NCBI RefSeq assembly: GCF_963678635.1
Contig: NC_087062.1
Location: 53,888,473 to 53,952,472 of the forward strand
Length of the DNA: 64,000 nucleotides
Origin: Symsagittifera roscoffensis
Taxonomy: Eukaryota > Xenacoelomorpha > Acoela > Convolutidae
Direction: 5' to 3'
Shown one piece after another: positions 41,801 to 57,400 of the stretch. The notes beneath the pieces were generated by a model that saw nothing but the letters and a program-made list of their open reading frames with translations, searched no databases and was not told the origin of the DNA. The translations under genes and the position numbers were made by a program. Every line of letters starts with the position of its first letter. Position 1 is the first letter of the stretch.

Positions 41801-43390
41801 TTTTTGATTGCTTTGTAATGACGTAATGTTGTTTCACTTTGATCGGAGGCTGTTGCCTGTTCTGCCAGAAATGGATGAACTTAGAGATTGACGACAGTCC
41901 ATGAAATATTTCGTTCTGATGTCTTTTGTAGTAATGCTTATTTACTTCTATTAGCGCCTCTTGTTTTTTTTTGCTATATGTAGATGATCTTCGAGAATTA
42001 GAACGTTTATTTTCTATATTTTGTTTTTGATTCTTTGTAATGTCGTGATGTTTTTTCATTTCGATCGGAGACTGTTGTGATGTTTGGTTTGTGATGTCGT
42101 GATGTTTTTTTTTTCACTTTGATCGGAGACTGTTGTCTGTCTCTATCAGAAATGGATGAACCCTGAGGTTGACGATAGTCCATGTAACCATTCGTTCTGA
42201 TTTCTTGTCTAGTAATTCTTATTCACTTCTATTAGCGCCTCTTGTTTTTTTGTTTTATGAAGATGATCTCCGAGAATTAGAGCGTTTATCTTGAGTAGTT
42301 TGTTTTTGATTGCTTTGTAATGTCGTGATGTTTTTTCACTTTGATCGGAGGCTGTTGCCTGTCTCTGCCAGAAATGGATGAACCCAGAGATTGACGATAG
42401 TCCATGAAATATTTCGTTCTGATGTCTTGTCTAGTTATACTTATTAGTGCTTCTTGTTTTTTTTTTTGCTATTTATAGATGATCTCCGAGAATTAGAGCG
42501 TTTATCTTGAGTAGTTTGTTTTTGATTGCTTTGTAATGTCGTGATGTTTTTTCACTTTGATCGGAGGCTGTTGCCTGTCTCTGCCAGAAATGGATGAACC
42601 CAGAGATTGACGATAGTCCATGAAATATTTCGTTCTGATGTCTTGTCTAGTTATACTTATTAGTGCTTCTTGTTTTTTTTTGCTATTTATAGATGATCTC
42701 CGAGAATTAAAACGTTTATCATGAATAGTTTGTTTTTGATTCCTTTGTAATGTCGTGATGTTTTTTTACTTTGATCGGAGACTGTTGTCTGTCTCTACCA
42801 GAAATGGATGAACCCAGAGTTTGACGAGAGTCCATGTAATATTTCGTTCTGATGTCTTGTTTAGTTATGCTTATTAGTGCCTCTTGTTTTTTTTTGCTAT
42901 TTATAGATGATCTCCGAGAATTAGAACGTTTATTTTGAATAATTTGTTTTTGATTGCTTTGTAATGTCGTGATGTTTTTTCATTTTGATCGGAGGCTGTT
43001 GCCTGTCTCTGCCAGAAATGGATGAACCCAGAGATTGACGATAGTCCATGAAATATTTCGTTCTGATGTCTTGTCTAGTTATACTTATTAGTGCTTCTTG
43101 TTTTTTTTTTGCTATTTATAGATGATCTCCGAGAATTAAAACGTTTATCTTGAATAGTTTGTTTTTGATTCCTTTGTAATGTCGTGATGTTTTTTCTACT
43201 TTGATCGGAGACTGTTGTCTGTCTCTACCAGAAATGGATGAACCCAGAGTTTGACGACAGTCCATGTAATATTTCGTTCTGATGTCTTGTTTAGTTATGT
43301 TTATTAGTGCCTCTTGTTTTTTTTGCTATTTATAGATGATCTCCGAGAATTAGAACGTTTATTTTGAATAATTTGTTTTTGATTGCTTTG

Positions 43391-46300
43391 TAATATCGTG
43401 ATGTTTTTTCATTTTCATCGGAGGCTGTTGCCTGACTCTGCCAGAAATGGATGAACCTAGAGATTGACGATAGTCCATGAAATATTTCGTTCTGATGTCT
43501 TGTCTAGTTATACTTATTAGTGCTTCCTGTTTTTTTTTTTGCTATTTATAGATGATCTCCGAGAATTAGAACGTTTATCTTGAATAGTTTGTTTTTGATT
43601 ACTTTGTTATGTCGTGATGTTTTTTCACTTTGATCGGAGGCTGTTGCCTGTCTCTGCCAGAAATGGATGAACCCAGAGATTGACGATAGTCCATGAAATA
43701 TTTCGTTCTGATGTCTTGTCTAGCTATACTTATTAGTGCTTCTTGTTTTTTTTTGCTATTTATAGATGATCTCCGAGAATTAAAACGTTTATCTTGAATG
43801 GTTTGTTTTTGATTCCTTTGTAATGTCGTGATGTTTTTTCACTTTGATCGGAGACTGTTGTCTGTCTCTACCAGAAATGGATGAACCCAGAGTTTGACGA
43901 TAGTCCATGTAATATTTCGTTCTGATGTCTTGTTTAATTATGCTTATTAGTGCCTCTTGTTTTTTTGCTATTTATAGATGATCTCCGAGAATTAGAACGT
44001 TTTTTTTTTGAATAGTTTGTTTTTGATTGCTTTGTAATGTCGTGATGTTTTTTCATTTTGATCGGAGGCTGTTGCCTGTCTCTGCCAGAAATGGATGAAC
44101 CCAGAGATTGACGATAGTCCATGTAATTTTTCGTTCTGATGTATTGTCTAGTTATACTTATTAGTGCTTCTTGTTTTTTTTTGCTATTTATAGATGATCT
44201 CCGAGAATTAAAACGTTTATCTTGAATAGTTTGTTTTTGATTCCTTTGTAATGTCGTGATGTTTTTTCTACTTTGATCGGAGACTGTTGTCTGTCTCTAC
44301 CAGAAATGGATGAACCCAGAGTTTGACGATAGTCCATGTAATATTTCGTTCTGATGTCTTGTTTAGTTATGTTTATTAGTGCCTCTTGTTTTTTTGCTAT
44401 TTATAGGTAATCTCCGAGAATTAGAACGTTTATTTTGAATAATTTGTTTTTGATTGCTTTGTAATATCGTGATGTTTTTTCATTTTCATCGGAGGCTGTT
44501 GCCTGTCTCTGCCAGAAATGGATGAACCCAGAGATTGACGATAGTCCATGAAATATTTCGTTCTGATGTCTTGTCTAATTATACTTATTAGTGCTTCCTG
44601 TTTTTTTTTGCTATTTATAGATGATCTCCGAGAATTAGAACGTTTATCTTGAATAGTTTGTTTTTGATTACTTTGTTATGTCGTGATGTTTTTTCACTTT
44701 GATCGGAGGCTGTTGCCTGTCTCTGCCAGAAATGGATGAACCCAGAGATTGACGATAGTCCATGAAATATTTCGTTCTGATGTCTTGTCTAGCTATACTT
44801 ATTAGTGCTTCTTGTTTTTTTTTTGCTATTTATAGATGATCTCCGAGAATTAAAACGTTTATCTTGAATGGTTTGTTTTTGATTCCTTTGTAATGTCGTG
44901 ATGTTTTTTCACTTTGATCGGAGACTGTTGTCTGTCTCTACCAGAAATGGATGAACCCAGAGTTTGACGATAGTCCATGTAATATTTCGTTCTGATGTCT
45001 TGTTTAATTATGCTTATTAGTGCCTCTTGTTTTTTTGCTATTTATAGATGATCTCCGAGAATTAGAACGTTTTTTTTTGAATAGTTTGTTTTTGATTGCT
45101 TTGTAATGTCGTGATGTTTTTTCACTTTGATCGGAGGCTGTTGCCTGTCTCTGCCAGAAATGGATGAACCCAGAGATTGACGATAGTCCATGTAATATTT
45201 CGTTCTGATGTCTTGTTTAGTTATGCTTATTAGTGCCTCTTGTTTTTTTTGCTATTTATAGGTAATCTCCGAGAATTAGAACGTTTATCTTGAATAGTTT
45301 GTTTTTGATTACTTTGTTATGTCGTGATGTTTTTTCACTTTGATCGGAGGCTGTTGCCTGTCTCTGCCAGAAATGGATGAACCCAGAGATTGACGATAGT
45401 CCATGAAATATTTTGTTCTGATGTCTTGTCTAGCTATACTTATTAGTGCTTCTTGTTTTTTTTGCTATTTATAGATGATCTCCGAGAATTAAAACGTTTA
45501 TCTTGAATGGTTTGTTTTTGATTCCTTTGTAATGTCGTGATGTTTTTTCACTTTGATCGGAGACTGTTGTCTGTCTCTACCAGAAATGGATGAACCCAGA
45601 GTTTGACGATAGTCCATGTAATATTTCGTTCTGATGTCTTGTTTAATTATGCTTATTAGTGCCTCTTGTTTTTTTGCTATTTATAGATGATCGCCGAGAA
45701 TTAGAACGTTTTTTTTTTGAATAGTTTGTTTTTGATTGCTTTGTAATGTCGTGATGTTTTTTCACTTTGATCGGAGGCTGTTGCCTGTCTCTGCCAGAAA
45801 TGGATGAACCCAGAGATTGACGATAGTCCATGTAATATTTCGTTCTGATGTCTTGTTTAGTTATGCTTATTAGTGCCTCTTGTTTTTTTTTGCTATTTAT
45901 AGATGATCTCCGAGAATTAGAACGTTTATTTTGAATAATTTGTTTTTGATTGCTTTGTAATGTCGTGATGTTTTTTCATTTTGATCGGAGGCTGTTGCCT
46001 GTCTCTGCCAGAAATGAATGAACCCAGAGATTGACGATAGTCCATGAAATATTTCGTTCTGATGTCTTTTCTAGTTATACTTATTAGTGCTTCTTGTTTT
46101 TTTTTTGCTATTTATAGATGATCTCCGAGAATTAGAACGTTTATCTTGAATAGTTTGTTTTTGATTACTTTGTTATGTCGTGATGTTTTTTCACTTTGAT
46201 CGGAGGCTGTTGCCTGTGTCTGCCAGAAATGGATGAACCCAGAGATTGACGATAGTCCATGAAATATTTCGTTCTGATGTCTTGTCTAGTTATACTTATT

Positions 46301-49300
46301 AGTGCTTCTTGTTTTTTTTTGCTATTTATAGATGATCTCCGAGAATTAAAACGTTTATCTTGAATAGTTTGTTTTTGATTCCTTTGTAATGTCGTGATGT
46401 TTTTTCACTTTGATCGGAGACTGTTGTCTGTCTCTACCAGAAATGGATGAACCCAGAGTTTGACGACAGTCCATGTAATATTTCGTTCTGATGTCTTGTT
46501 TAGTTATGTTTATTAGTGCCTCTTGTTTTTTTTGCTATTTATAGATGATCTCCGAGAATTAGAACGTTTATTTTGAATAATTTGTTTTTGATTGCTTTGT
46601 AATATCGTGATGTTTTTTCATTTTCATCGGAGGCTGTTGCCTGTCTCTGCCAGAAATGGATGAACCCAGAGATTGACGATAGTCCATGAAATATTTCGTT
46701 CTGATGTCTTGTCTAGTTATACTTATTAGTGCTTCCTGTTTTTTTTTTTGCTATTTATAGATGATCTCCGAGAATTAGAACGTTTATCTTGAATAGTTTG
46801 TTTTTGATTACTTTGTTATGTCGTGATGTTTTTTCACTTTGATCGGAGGCTGTTGCCTGTCTCTGCCAGAAATGGATGAACCCAGAGATTGACGATAGTC
46901 CATGAAATATTTCGTTCTGATGTCTTGTCTAGCTATACTTATTAGTGCTTCTTGTTTTTTTTTGCTATTTATAGATGATCTCCGAGAATTAAAACGTTTA
47001 TCTTGAATGGTTTGTTTTTGATTCCTTTGTAATGTCGTGATGTTTTTTCACTTTGATCGGAGACTGTTGTCTGTCTCTACCAGAAATGGATGAACCCAGA
47101 GTTTGACGATAGTCCATGTAATATTTCGTTCTGATGTCTTGTTTAATTATGCTTATTAGTGCCTCTTGTTTTTTTGCTATTTATAGATGATCTCCGAGAA
47201 TTAGAACGTTTTTTTTTAATAGTTTGTTTTTGATTGCTTTGTAATGTCGTGATGTTTTTTCATTTTGATCGGAGGCTGTTGCCTGTCTCTGCCAGAAATG
47301 GATGAACCCAGAGATTGACGATAGTCCATGTAATTTTTCGTTCTGATGTATTGTCTAGTTATACTTATTAGTGCTTCTTGTTTTTTTTTGCTATTTATAG
47401 ATGATCTCCGAGAATTAAAACGTTTATCTTGAATAGTTTGTTTTTGATTCCTTTGTAATGTCGTGATGTTTTTTCTACTTTGATCGGAGACTGTTGTCTG
47501 TCTCTACCAGAAATGGATGAACCCAGAGTTTGACGATAGTCCATGTAATATTTCGTTCTGATGTCTTGTTTAGTTATGTTTATTAGTGCCTCTTGTTTTT
47601 TTTGCTATTTATAGGTAATCTCCGAGAATTAGAACGTTTATGTTGAATAATTTGTTTTTGATTGCTTTGTAATATCGTGATGTTTTTTCATTTTCATCGG
47701 AGGCTGTTGCCTGTCTCTGCCAGAAATGGATGAACCCAGAGATTGACGATAGTCCATGAAATATTTCGTTCTGATGTCTTGTCTAATTATACTTATTAGT
47801 GCTTCCTGTTTTTTTTTGCTATTTATAGATGATCTCCGAGAATTAGAACGTTTATCTTGAATAGTTTGTTTTTGATTACTTTGTTATGTCGTGATGTTTT
47901 TTCACTTTGATCGGAGGCTGTTGCCTGTCTCTGCCAGAAATGGATGAACCCAGAGATTGACGATAGTCCATGAAATATTTCGTTCTGATGTCTTGTCTAG
48001 CTATACTTATTAGTGCTTCTTGTTTTTTTTTGCTATTTATAGATGATCTCCGAGAATTAAAACGTTTATCTTGAATGGTTTGTTTTTGATTCCTTTGTAA
48101 TGTCGTGATGTTTTTTCACTTTGATCGGAGACTGTTGTCTGTCTCTACCAGAAATGGATGAACCCAGAGTTTGACGATAGTCCATGTAATATTTCGTTCT
48201 GATGTCTTGTTTAATTATGCTTATTAGTGCCTCTTGTTTTTTTGCTATTTATAGATGATCTCCGAGAATTAGAACGTTTTTTTTTAATAGTTTGTTTTTG
48301 ATTGCTTTGTAATGTCGTGATGTTTTTTCATTTTGATCGGAGGCTGTTGCCTGTCTCTGCCAGAAATGGATGAACCCAGAGATTGACGATAGTCCATGAA
48401 ATATTTCGTTCTGATGTCTTGTCTAGCTATACTTATTAGTGCTTCTTGTTTTTTTTTGCTATTTATAGATGATCTCCGAGAATTAAAACGTTTATCTTGA
48501 ATGGTTTGTTTTTGATTCCTTTGTAATGTCGTGATGTTTTTTCACTTTGATCGGAGACTGTTGCCTGTCTCTGCCAGAAATGGATGAACCCAGAGATTGA
48601 CGATAGTCCATGAAATATTTCGTTCTGATGTCTTGTCTAATTATACTTATTAGTGCTTCCTGTTTTTTTTTTGCTATTTATAGATGATCTCCGAGAATTA
48701 GAACGTTTATCTTGAATAGTTTGTTTTTGATTACTTTGTTATGTCGTGATGTTTTTTCACTTTGATCGGAGGCTGTTGCCTGTCTCTGCCAGAAATGGAT
48801 GAACCCAGAGATTGACGATAGTCCATGAAATATTTCGTTCTGATGTCTTGTCTAGCTATACTTATTAGTGCTTCTTGTTTTTTTTTGCTATTTATAGATG
48901 ATCTCCGAGAATTAAAACGTTTATCTTGAATGGTTTGTTTTTGATTCCTTTGTAATGTCGTGATGTTTTTTCACTTTGATCGGAGACTGTTGTCTGTCTC
49001 TACCAGAAATGGATGAACCCAGAGTTTGACGATAGTCCATGTAATATTTCGTTCTGATGTCTTGTTTAATTATGCTTATTAGTGCCTCTTGTTTTTTTGC
49101 TATTTATAGATGATCTCCGAGAATTAGAACGTTTTTTTTTGAATAGTTTGTTTTTGATTGCTTTGTAATGTCGTGATGTTTTTTCACTTTGATCGGAGGC
49201 TGTTGCCTGTCTCTGCCAGAAATGGATGAACCCAGAGATTGACGATAGTCCATGTAATATTTCGTTCTGATGTCTTGTTTAGTTATGCTTATTAGTGCCT

Positions 49301-50920
49301 CTTGTTTTTTTTTTGCTATTTATAGATGATCTCCGAGAATTAGAACGTTTATTTTGAATAATTTGTTTTTGATTGCTTTGTAATGTCGTGATGTTTTTTC
49401 ATTTTGATCGGAGGCTGTTGCCTGTCTCTGCCAGAAATGAATGAACCCAGAGATTGACGATAGTCCATGAAATATTTCGTTCTGATGTCTTTTCTAGTTA
49501 TACTTATTAGTGCTTCTTGTTTTTTTTTTGCTATTTATAGATGATCTCCGAGAATTAGAACGTTTATCTTGAATAGTTTGTTTTTGATTACTTTGTTATG
49601 TCGTGATGTTTTTTCACTTTGATCGGAGGCTGTTGCCTGTGTCTGCCAGAAATGGATGAACCCAGAGATTGACGATAGTCCATGAAATATTTCGTTCTGA
49701 TGTCTTGTCTAGTTATACTTATTAGTGCTTCCTGTTTTTTTTTTTGCTATTTATAGATGATCTCCGAGAATTAGAACGTTTATCTTGAATAGTTTGTTTT
49801 TGATTACTTTGTTATGTCGTGATGTTTTTTCACTTTGATCGGAGGCTGTTGCCTGTCTCTGCCAGAAATGGATGAACCCAGAGATTGACGATAGTCCATG
49901 AAATATTTCGTTCTGATGTCTTGTCTAGCTATACTTATTAGTGCTTCTTGTTTTTTTTTGCTATTTATAGATGATCTCCGAGAATTAAAACGTTTATCTT
50001 GAATGGTTTGTTTTTGATTCCTTTGTAATGTCGTGATGTTTTTTCACTTTGATCGGAGACTGTTGTCTGTCTCTACCAGAAATGGATGAACCCAGAGTTT
50101 GACGATAGTCCATGTAATATTTCGTTCTGATGTCTTGTTTAATTATGCTTATTAGTGCCTCTTGTTTTTTTTGCTATTTATAGATGATCTCCGAGAATTA
50201 GAACGTTTTTTTTTGAATAGTTTGTTTTTGATTGCTTTGTAATGTCGTGATGTTTTTTCACTTTGATCGGAGGCTGTTGCCTGTCTCTGCCAGAAATGGA
50301 TGAACCCAGAGATTGACGATAGTCCATGTAATATTTCGTTCTGATGTCTTGTTTAGTTATGCTTATTAGTGCCTCTTGTTTTTTTTTTGCTATTTATAGA
50401 TGATCTCCGAGAATTAGAACGTTTATTTTGAATAATTTGTTTTTGATTGCTTTGTAATGTCGTGATGTTTTTTCATTTTGATCGGAGGCTGTTGCCTGTC
50501 TCTGCCAGAAATGAATGAACCCAGAGATTGACGATAGTCCATGAAATATTTCGTTCTGATGTCTTTTCTAGTTATACTTATTAGTGCTTCTTGTTTTTTT
50601 TTGCTATTTATAGATGATCTCCGAGAATTAGAACGTTTATCTTGAATAGTTTGTTTTTGATTACTTTGTTATGTCGTGATGTTTTTTCACTTTGATCGGA
50701 GGCTGTTGCCTGTGTCTGCCAGAAATGGATGAACCCAGAGATTGACGATAGTCCATGAAATATTTCGTTCTGATGTCTTGTCTAGTTATACTTATTAGTG
50801 CTTCTTGTTTTTTTTGCTATTTATAGATGATCTCCGAGAATTAAAACGTTTATCTTGAATAGTTTGTTTTTGATTCCTTTGTAATGTCGTGATGTTTTTT
50901 CACTTTGATCGGAGACTGTT
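43391..50920. repeat. Higher-order repeat domain, ~1.07-kb (5-monomer) period
   Basis: Rare monomer variants recur at multiples of about 1070 bp. TAATATCGTGATG is at 43391, 44462, 46600 and 47670. A T-run variant of the ACG(T)n-AATAG block is at about 44.00, 45.07, 47.21, 48.28, 49.13 and 50.20 kb. GAAATGAATGAACCC is at about 46.01, 49.43 and 50.51 kb. Some intervals contain 3, 4 or 7 monomers, so the repeat is interrupted by insertions and deletions of whole monomers. Confidence 0.85.
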
Positions 50921-51419
50921 GTCTGTCTCTACCAGAAATGGATGAACCCAGAATTTGACGATAGTCCATGTAATATTTCGTTCTGATGTCTTGTTTAATT
51001 ATGCTTATTAGTGCCTCTTGTTTTTTTTGCTATTTCTAGATGATCTCCGAGAATTAGAACGTTTATTTTGAAAAGTTTGTTTTTGATTGCTTTGTAATGT
51101 CGTGATGTTTTTTCACTTTGATCGGAGGCTGTTGCCTGTCTCTGCCAGAAATGGATGAACCCAGAGATTGACGATAGTCCATGAAATATTTCGTTCTGAT
51201 GTATTGTCTAGTTATGCTTATTAGTGCCTCTTGTTTTTTTGCTATTTATAGATGATCTCCGAGAATTAGAACGTTTATCTTGAATAGTTTGTTTTTGATT
51301 GCTTTGTAATGTCGTGATGTTTTTTCACTTTGATCGTAGGCTGTTGCCTTTCTCTGCCAGAAATAAATGAATCCAGAGATTGACGATAGTCCATGAAATA
51401 TTTCGTTCTGATGTCTTGT

Positions 51420-54400
51420 CTAGTTTGCTTATTCTTTTCGATAAGTGACTCTTGTTTTTTTTCTGCTTTATGTAGATGATCTCCGAGAATTAGAAAAATT
51501 CACTTCAATAATTTCTTTTTATTTGCTTTGCTGCGTCGTGATTTTTTTTCTATTCGATCAGAGGCTTTTGTTTGTCTCTGCCAGAAACGGATGAACCCAG
51601 AGAATGACGATAGTCCATGAATAATTTCGTTCTGATGTCTGGTCTTGTTATGCTTATTCACTTCTTTTAGTGCCTCTTGTTTTTTTGCTATATGTAGATC
51701 TTCGAGAATTAGAACAGTTATCTCGAATAGTTTGTTTTTGATTGCTTTGTAATGTCGTGATGATTTTTCCATTTGATCGGAGGCTGTTGCCTGTCTCTGC
51801 CAAAAATGGATGAACCCAGTCCATGAAATATCTCTTTCTGATGTCTTGTCTAGTTATGCTTATTCACTTCTATTAGTAGGTCTTGTTTTTTTCTGCTATG
51901 TGTAGACGATCACCGAGAATTAGAAAATTTCTTTTCAATATTTTCTTTTTATTTGCTTTGCTGTGTCGTGATTTTTTTTCTCTTCGATCAGAGGCTTTTG
52001 TTTGTCTCTGCTAGAAATGGATGAACCCAGAGATTGACGATAGTCCATGAAACATTTCGTTTTGATGTCTTGTCTAGTTATGCTTATTCACTTCTATGAG
52101 TGGCTCTTGTTTTTTTTCTGCTAATTTTAGTTGATCTCCGAGAATTATAACATTCATCTTGAATAGTTTGTTTTTAATTGCTTGTAATGTCGTGATGTTT
52201 TTTCACTTTGATCGGAGGCTGTTGCCTATCTCTGCCAGAAATGGATGAACCCAGAGATTGACGATAGTCCATGAAATATCTCTTTCTGATGTCTTGTCTA
52301 GTTATGCTTATTCACTTCTATTAGTAGCCCTTGTTTTTTTCTGCTATGTGTAGACGATCTCCGAGAATTAGAAATTTTCTTTTCAATAGTTTCTTTTTAT
52401 TTGCTTTGCTGTGTCGTGATTTTTTCTATTCGATCAGAGGCTTTTGTTTGTCTCTGCTAGAAATGGATGAACCCAGAGATTGACGATAGTCCATGAAATA
52501 TTTCGTTATGATGTCTTGTCTAGTTATGCTTATTCACTTCTATGAATGGCTCTTGTTTTTTTTCTGCTATTTTTAGTTGATCTCCGAGAATTATAACATT
52601 CATCTTGAATAGTTTGTTTTTAATTGCTTGTAATGTCGTGATGTTTTTTCACTTTGATCGGAGTCTGTTGCCTATCTCTGCCAGAAATGGATGAACCCAG
52701 AGATTGACGATAGTCCATGAAATATCTCTTTCTGATGTCTTGTCTAGTTATGCTTATTCACTTCTATTAGTAGCCCTTGTTTTTTTCTGCTATGTGTAGA
52801 CGATCTCCGAGAATTAGAAAATTTCTTTTCAATAGTTTCTTTTTATTTGCTTTGCTGTGTCGTGATATTTTTTCTATTCGGTCAGAGGCTTTTGTTTGTC
52901 TCTGCCAGAAATGGATGAACCCAGAGATTGACGATATTCCATGAAATATTTCTCTCTGATGTCTTGTCTAGTTCTGCTTATTCACTTCTATTAGTGGCTC
53001 TTGTTTTTTTGCTATTTGTAGGTGATCTTCGAGAATTAGAACAGTTATCTCGAATAGTTTGTTTTTGATTGCTTTGTAATGTCGTGATGGTTTTTCAATT
53101 TGATCGGAGGCTGTTGCCTGTCTTTGCCAAAAATGGATGAACCCAGAGGTTGACGATAGTCCGTGAAATATTTCGTTCTGATGTCTTGTCTAGTTAGGCT
53201 TATTCACTTCTATTAGCGCCTCTTGTTTTTTTTGCTATTTGTAGATGATCTTCGAGAATTAGAACATTTATCTGGAATATTTTGTTTTTGATTGCTTGGT
53301 AATGTCGTGATGTTTTTTCACTTTGATCGGAGACTGTTGTGTGTCTCTACCAGAAATGGATGAACCCAGAGATTGACGATAGTCCATGTAATATTTCGTT
53401 CTGATGTCTTGTCTAGTTATGCTTATTAGTGCCTCTTGTTTTTTTTAGTATTTATAGATGATCTCCGAGAATTAGAACGTTCATCTTGAATACTTTGTTT
53501 TTGATTGCTTTGTAATGTCGTGATGTTTTTTTCAATTTGATCGGAGGCTGTTGCCTTTCTCTGCCTGAATTGGATGAATCCAGAGATTGACGATAGTACA
53601 TGAACAATTTCGTTCTGATGTCTTGTCTAGTTTGCTTATTCACTTCTATAAGTGACTCTTGTTTTTTTTGCTATATGTAGATGATCTCCGAAAATTAAAA
53701 AATTTCACTTGAATAATTTCTTTTTATTTGCTTTGCTGTGTCGTGATATTTTTTCTATTCGATCAGAGGCTTTTGTTTGTCTCTGCCAGAAATGGATGAA
53801 CCCAGAGATTGACGATATTCCATGAAATATTTCTTTCTGATGTCTTGTCTAGTTCTGCTTATTCACTTCTATTAGTGGCTCTTGTTTTTTTGCTATTTGT
53901 AGGTGATCTTCGAGAATTAGAACAGTTATCTCGAATAGTTTGTTTTTGATTGCTTTGTAATGTCGTGATGGTTTTTCAATTTGATCGGAGGCTGTTGCCT
54001 GTCTTTGCCAAAAATGGATGAACCCAGAGGTTGACGATAGTCCATGAAATATTTCGTTCTGATGTCTTGTCTAGTTAGGCTTATTCACTTCTATTAGCGC
54101 CTCTTGTTTTTTTTGCTATTTGTAGATGATCTTCGAGAATTAGAACATTTATCTGGAATATTTTGCTTTTGATTGCTTGGTAATGTCGTGATGTTTTTTC
54201 ACTTTGATCGGAGACTGTTGTGTGTCTCTACCAGAAATGGATGAACCCAGAGATTGACGATAGTCCATGTAATATTTCGTTCTGATGTCTTGTCTAGTTA
54301 TGCTTATTAGTGCCTCTTGTTTTTTTCAGTATTTATAGATGATCTCCGAGAATTAGAACGTTCATCTTGAATACTTTGTTTTTGATTGCTTTGTAATGTC

Positions 54401-57400
54401 GTGATGTTTTTTTCAATTTGATCGGAGGCTGTTGCCTTTCTCTGCCTGAAATGGATGAATCCAGAGATTGACGATAGTCCATGAAATATTTCGTTCTGAT
54501 TTCTTGTCTAGTTATGCTTATTCACTTCTATAAGTGCCTCGTGTTTTTTTTATATGTGTAGATGATCTTCGAGAATTAGAACAGTTATCTTGAATATTTT
54601 GTTTTTGATTGCTTTGTAATGTCGTGATGTTTTTTCACTTTGATCGGAGACTGTTGTCTGTCTCTACCAGAAATGGATGAACCCAGAGATTGACGATAGT
54701 CCATGTAATTTTTCGTTCTGATGTATTGTCTAGATATGCTTATTAGTGCCTCTTGTTTTTTTTTGCTATTTATAGATGATCTCCGAGAATTAGAACGTTT
54801 ATCTTGAATAGTTTGTTTTTGATTGCTTTGTAATGTAGTGATGTTTTTTTTTCTTTCATTTTAATCGGACGCTGATGCCTGTATCTGCCAGAAATGGATG
54901 AATCCAGAGATTGATGATATTCCATGAAGTATTTCGTTCTCATGTCTTGTCTAATTATGCTTATTCACTTCTATGAGTTGCTCTTGTTTTTTTTCTGCTA
55001 TTTTAAGATGATCTCCGAGAATTGGAAAGTTTTTCTTGAATAGTTTGTTTTTGATTGCTTTGTAATGTCGTGATGTTTTTTCACTTTGATCGGAGGCTGT
55101 TGCCTGTCTCTGCCAGAAATGGATGAACCCAGAGATTGACGATATTCCATGAAGTATTTCGTTCTCATGTCTTGTCTAATTATGCTTATTCGCTTCTATA
55201 AGTTGCTGTTGTTTTTTTCTGCTATATTAAGATGATCTCCGAGAATTAGAAAGTTTTTCTTGAATAGCTTGTTTTTAATTGCTTGTAATGTCGTGATGTT
55301 TTTTCACTTTGATCGGAGTCTGTTGCCTATCTCTGCCAGAAATGGATGAACCCAGAGATTGAAGATAGTCCATGAAATATCTCTTTCTGATGTCTTGTCT
55401 AGTTATGCTTATTCACTTCTATTAGTAGCCCTTGTTTTTTTCTGCTATGTGTAGACGATCTCCGAGAATTAGAAAATTTCTTTTCAATAGTTTCTTTTTA
55501 TTTGCTTTGCTGTGTCGTGATATTTTTTCTATTCGATCAGAGGCTTTTGTTTGTCTCTGCCAGAAATGGATGAACCCAGAGATTGACGATATTCCATGAA
55601 ATATTTCTTTCTGATGTCTTGTCTAGTTCTGCTTATTCACTTCTATTAGTGGCTCTTGTTTTTTTTGCTATTTGTAGGTGATCTTCGAGAATTAGAACAG
55701 TTATCTCGAATAGTTTGTTTTTGATTGCTTTGTAATGTCGTGATGGTTTTTCAATTTGATCGGAGGCTGTTGCCTGTCTTTGCCAAAAATGGATGAACCC
55801 AGAGATTGACGATAGTCCATGAAATATTTCGTTCTGATGTCTTGTCTAGTTAGGCTTATTCACTTCTATTAGCGCCTCTTGTTTTTTTTGCTATTTGTAG
55901 ATGATCTTCGAGAATTAGAACATTTATCTGGAATATTTTGTTTTTGATTGCTTGGTAATGTCGTGATGTTTTTTCACTTTGATCGGAGACTGTTGTGTGT
56001 CTCTACCAGAAATGGATGAACCCAGAGATTGACGATAGTCCATGTAATATTTCGTTCTGATGTCTTGTCTAGTTATGCTTATTAGTGCCTCTTGTTTTTT
56101 TTAGTATTTATAGATGATCTCCGAGAATTAGAACGTTCATCTTGAATACTTTGTTTTTGATTGCTTTGTAATGTCATGATGTTTTTTTCAATTTGATCGG
56201 AGGCTGTTGCCTTTCTCTGCCTGAAATGGATGAATCCAGAGATTGACGATAGTACATGAACTATTTCGTTCTGATGTCTTGTCTAGTTTGCTTATTCACT
56301 TCTATAAGTGACTCTTGTTTTTTTGCTATATGTAGATGATCTCCGAAAATTAAAAAATTTCACTTGAATAATTTCTTTTTATTTGCTTTGCTGCGTCGTG
56401 ATGTTTTTTATTTTTGATCAGAGGCTTTTGTTTGTCTCTGCCAGAAATCGATGAACCCAGAGATTGACGATAGTCCATGAAATATTTCGTTCTGATTTCT
56501 TGTCTAGTTATGCTTATTCACTTCTATAAATGCCTCGTGTTTTTTTTTTATATGTGTAGATGATCTTCGAGAATTAGAACAGTTATCTTAAATATTTTGT
56601 TTTTGATTGCTTTGTAATGTCGTGATGTTTTTTCACTTTGATCGGAGACTGTTGTCTGTCTCTACCAGAAATGGATGAACCCAGAGATTGACGATAGTCC
56701 ATGTAATTTTTCGTTCTGATGTATTGTCTAGATATGCTTATTAGTGCCTCTTGTTTTTTTTGCTATTTATAGATGATCTCCGAGAATCAGAACGTTTATC
56801 TTGAATAGTTTGTTTTTGATTGCTTTGTAATGTCGTGATGTTTTTTCACTTTGATCGTAGGCTGTTGCCTTTCTCTGCCTGAAATGGATGAATCCAGAGA
56901 TTGACGATAGTCCATGAAATTTTTCGTTCTGATGTCTTGTCTAGTTTGCTTATTCACTTCTATAAGTGACTCTTGTTTTTTTTCTGCTATATGTAGATGA
57001 TCTCCGAGAATTAGAAAACTTCACTTCAATAATTTCTTTTTATTTACTTTGCTGCGTCGTTATGTTTTTTTTCTTTTTGATCAGAGGCTTTTGTTTGTCT
57101 CTGCCAGAAATTGATGAACCCAGAGATTGACGATTGTCCATGAAATATTTCGTTCTGATTTCTTATCTAGTTATGCTTATTCACTTCTATTAGTGGCTCG
57201 TGTTTTTTTTTGCTATGTGTAGATGAGCTTCGAGAATCAGAACAGTTATCTCGAATAGTTTGTTTTTGATTGCTTTGTAATGTCGTGATGATTTTTCATT
57301 TTGATCGGAGGCTGTTGCCTGTCTTTGCCAAAAATGGATGAACCTAGAGATTGATGATAGTCCTTGAAATATTTCGTTCTGATGTCTTGTCTAGTTGTGC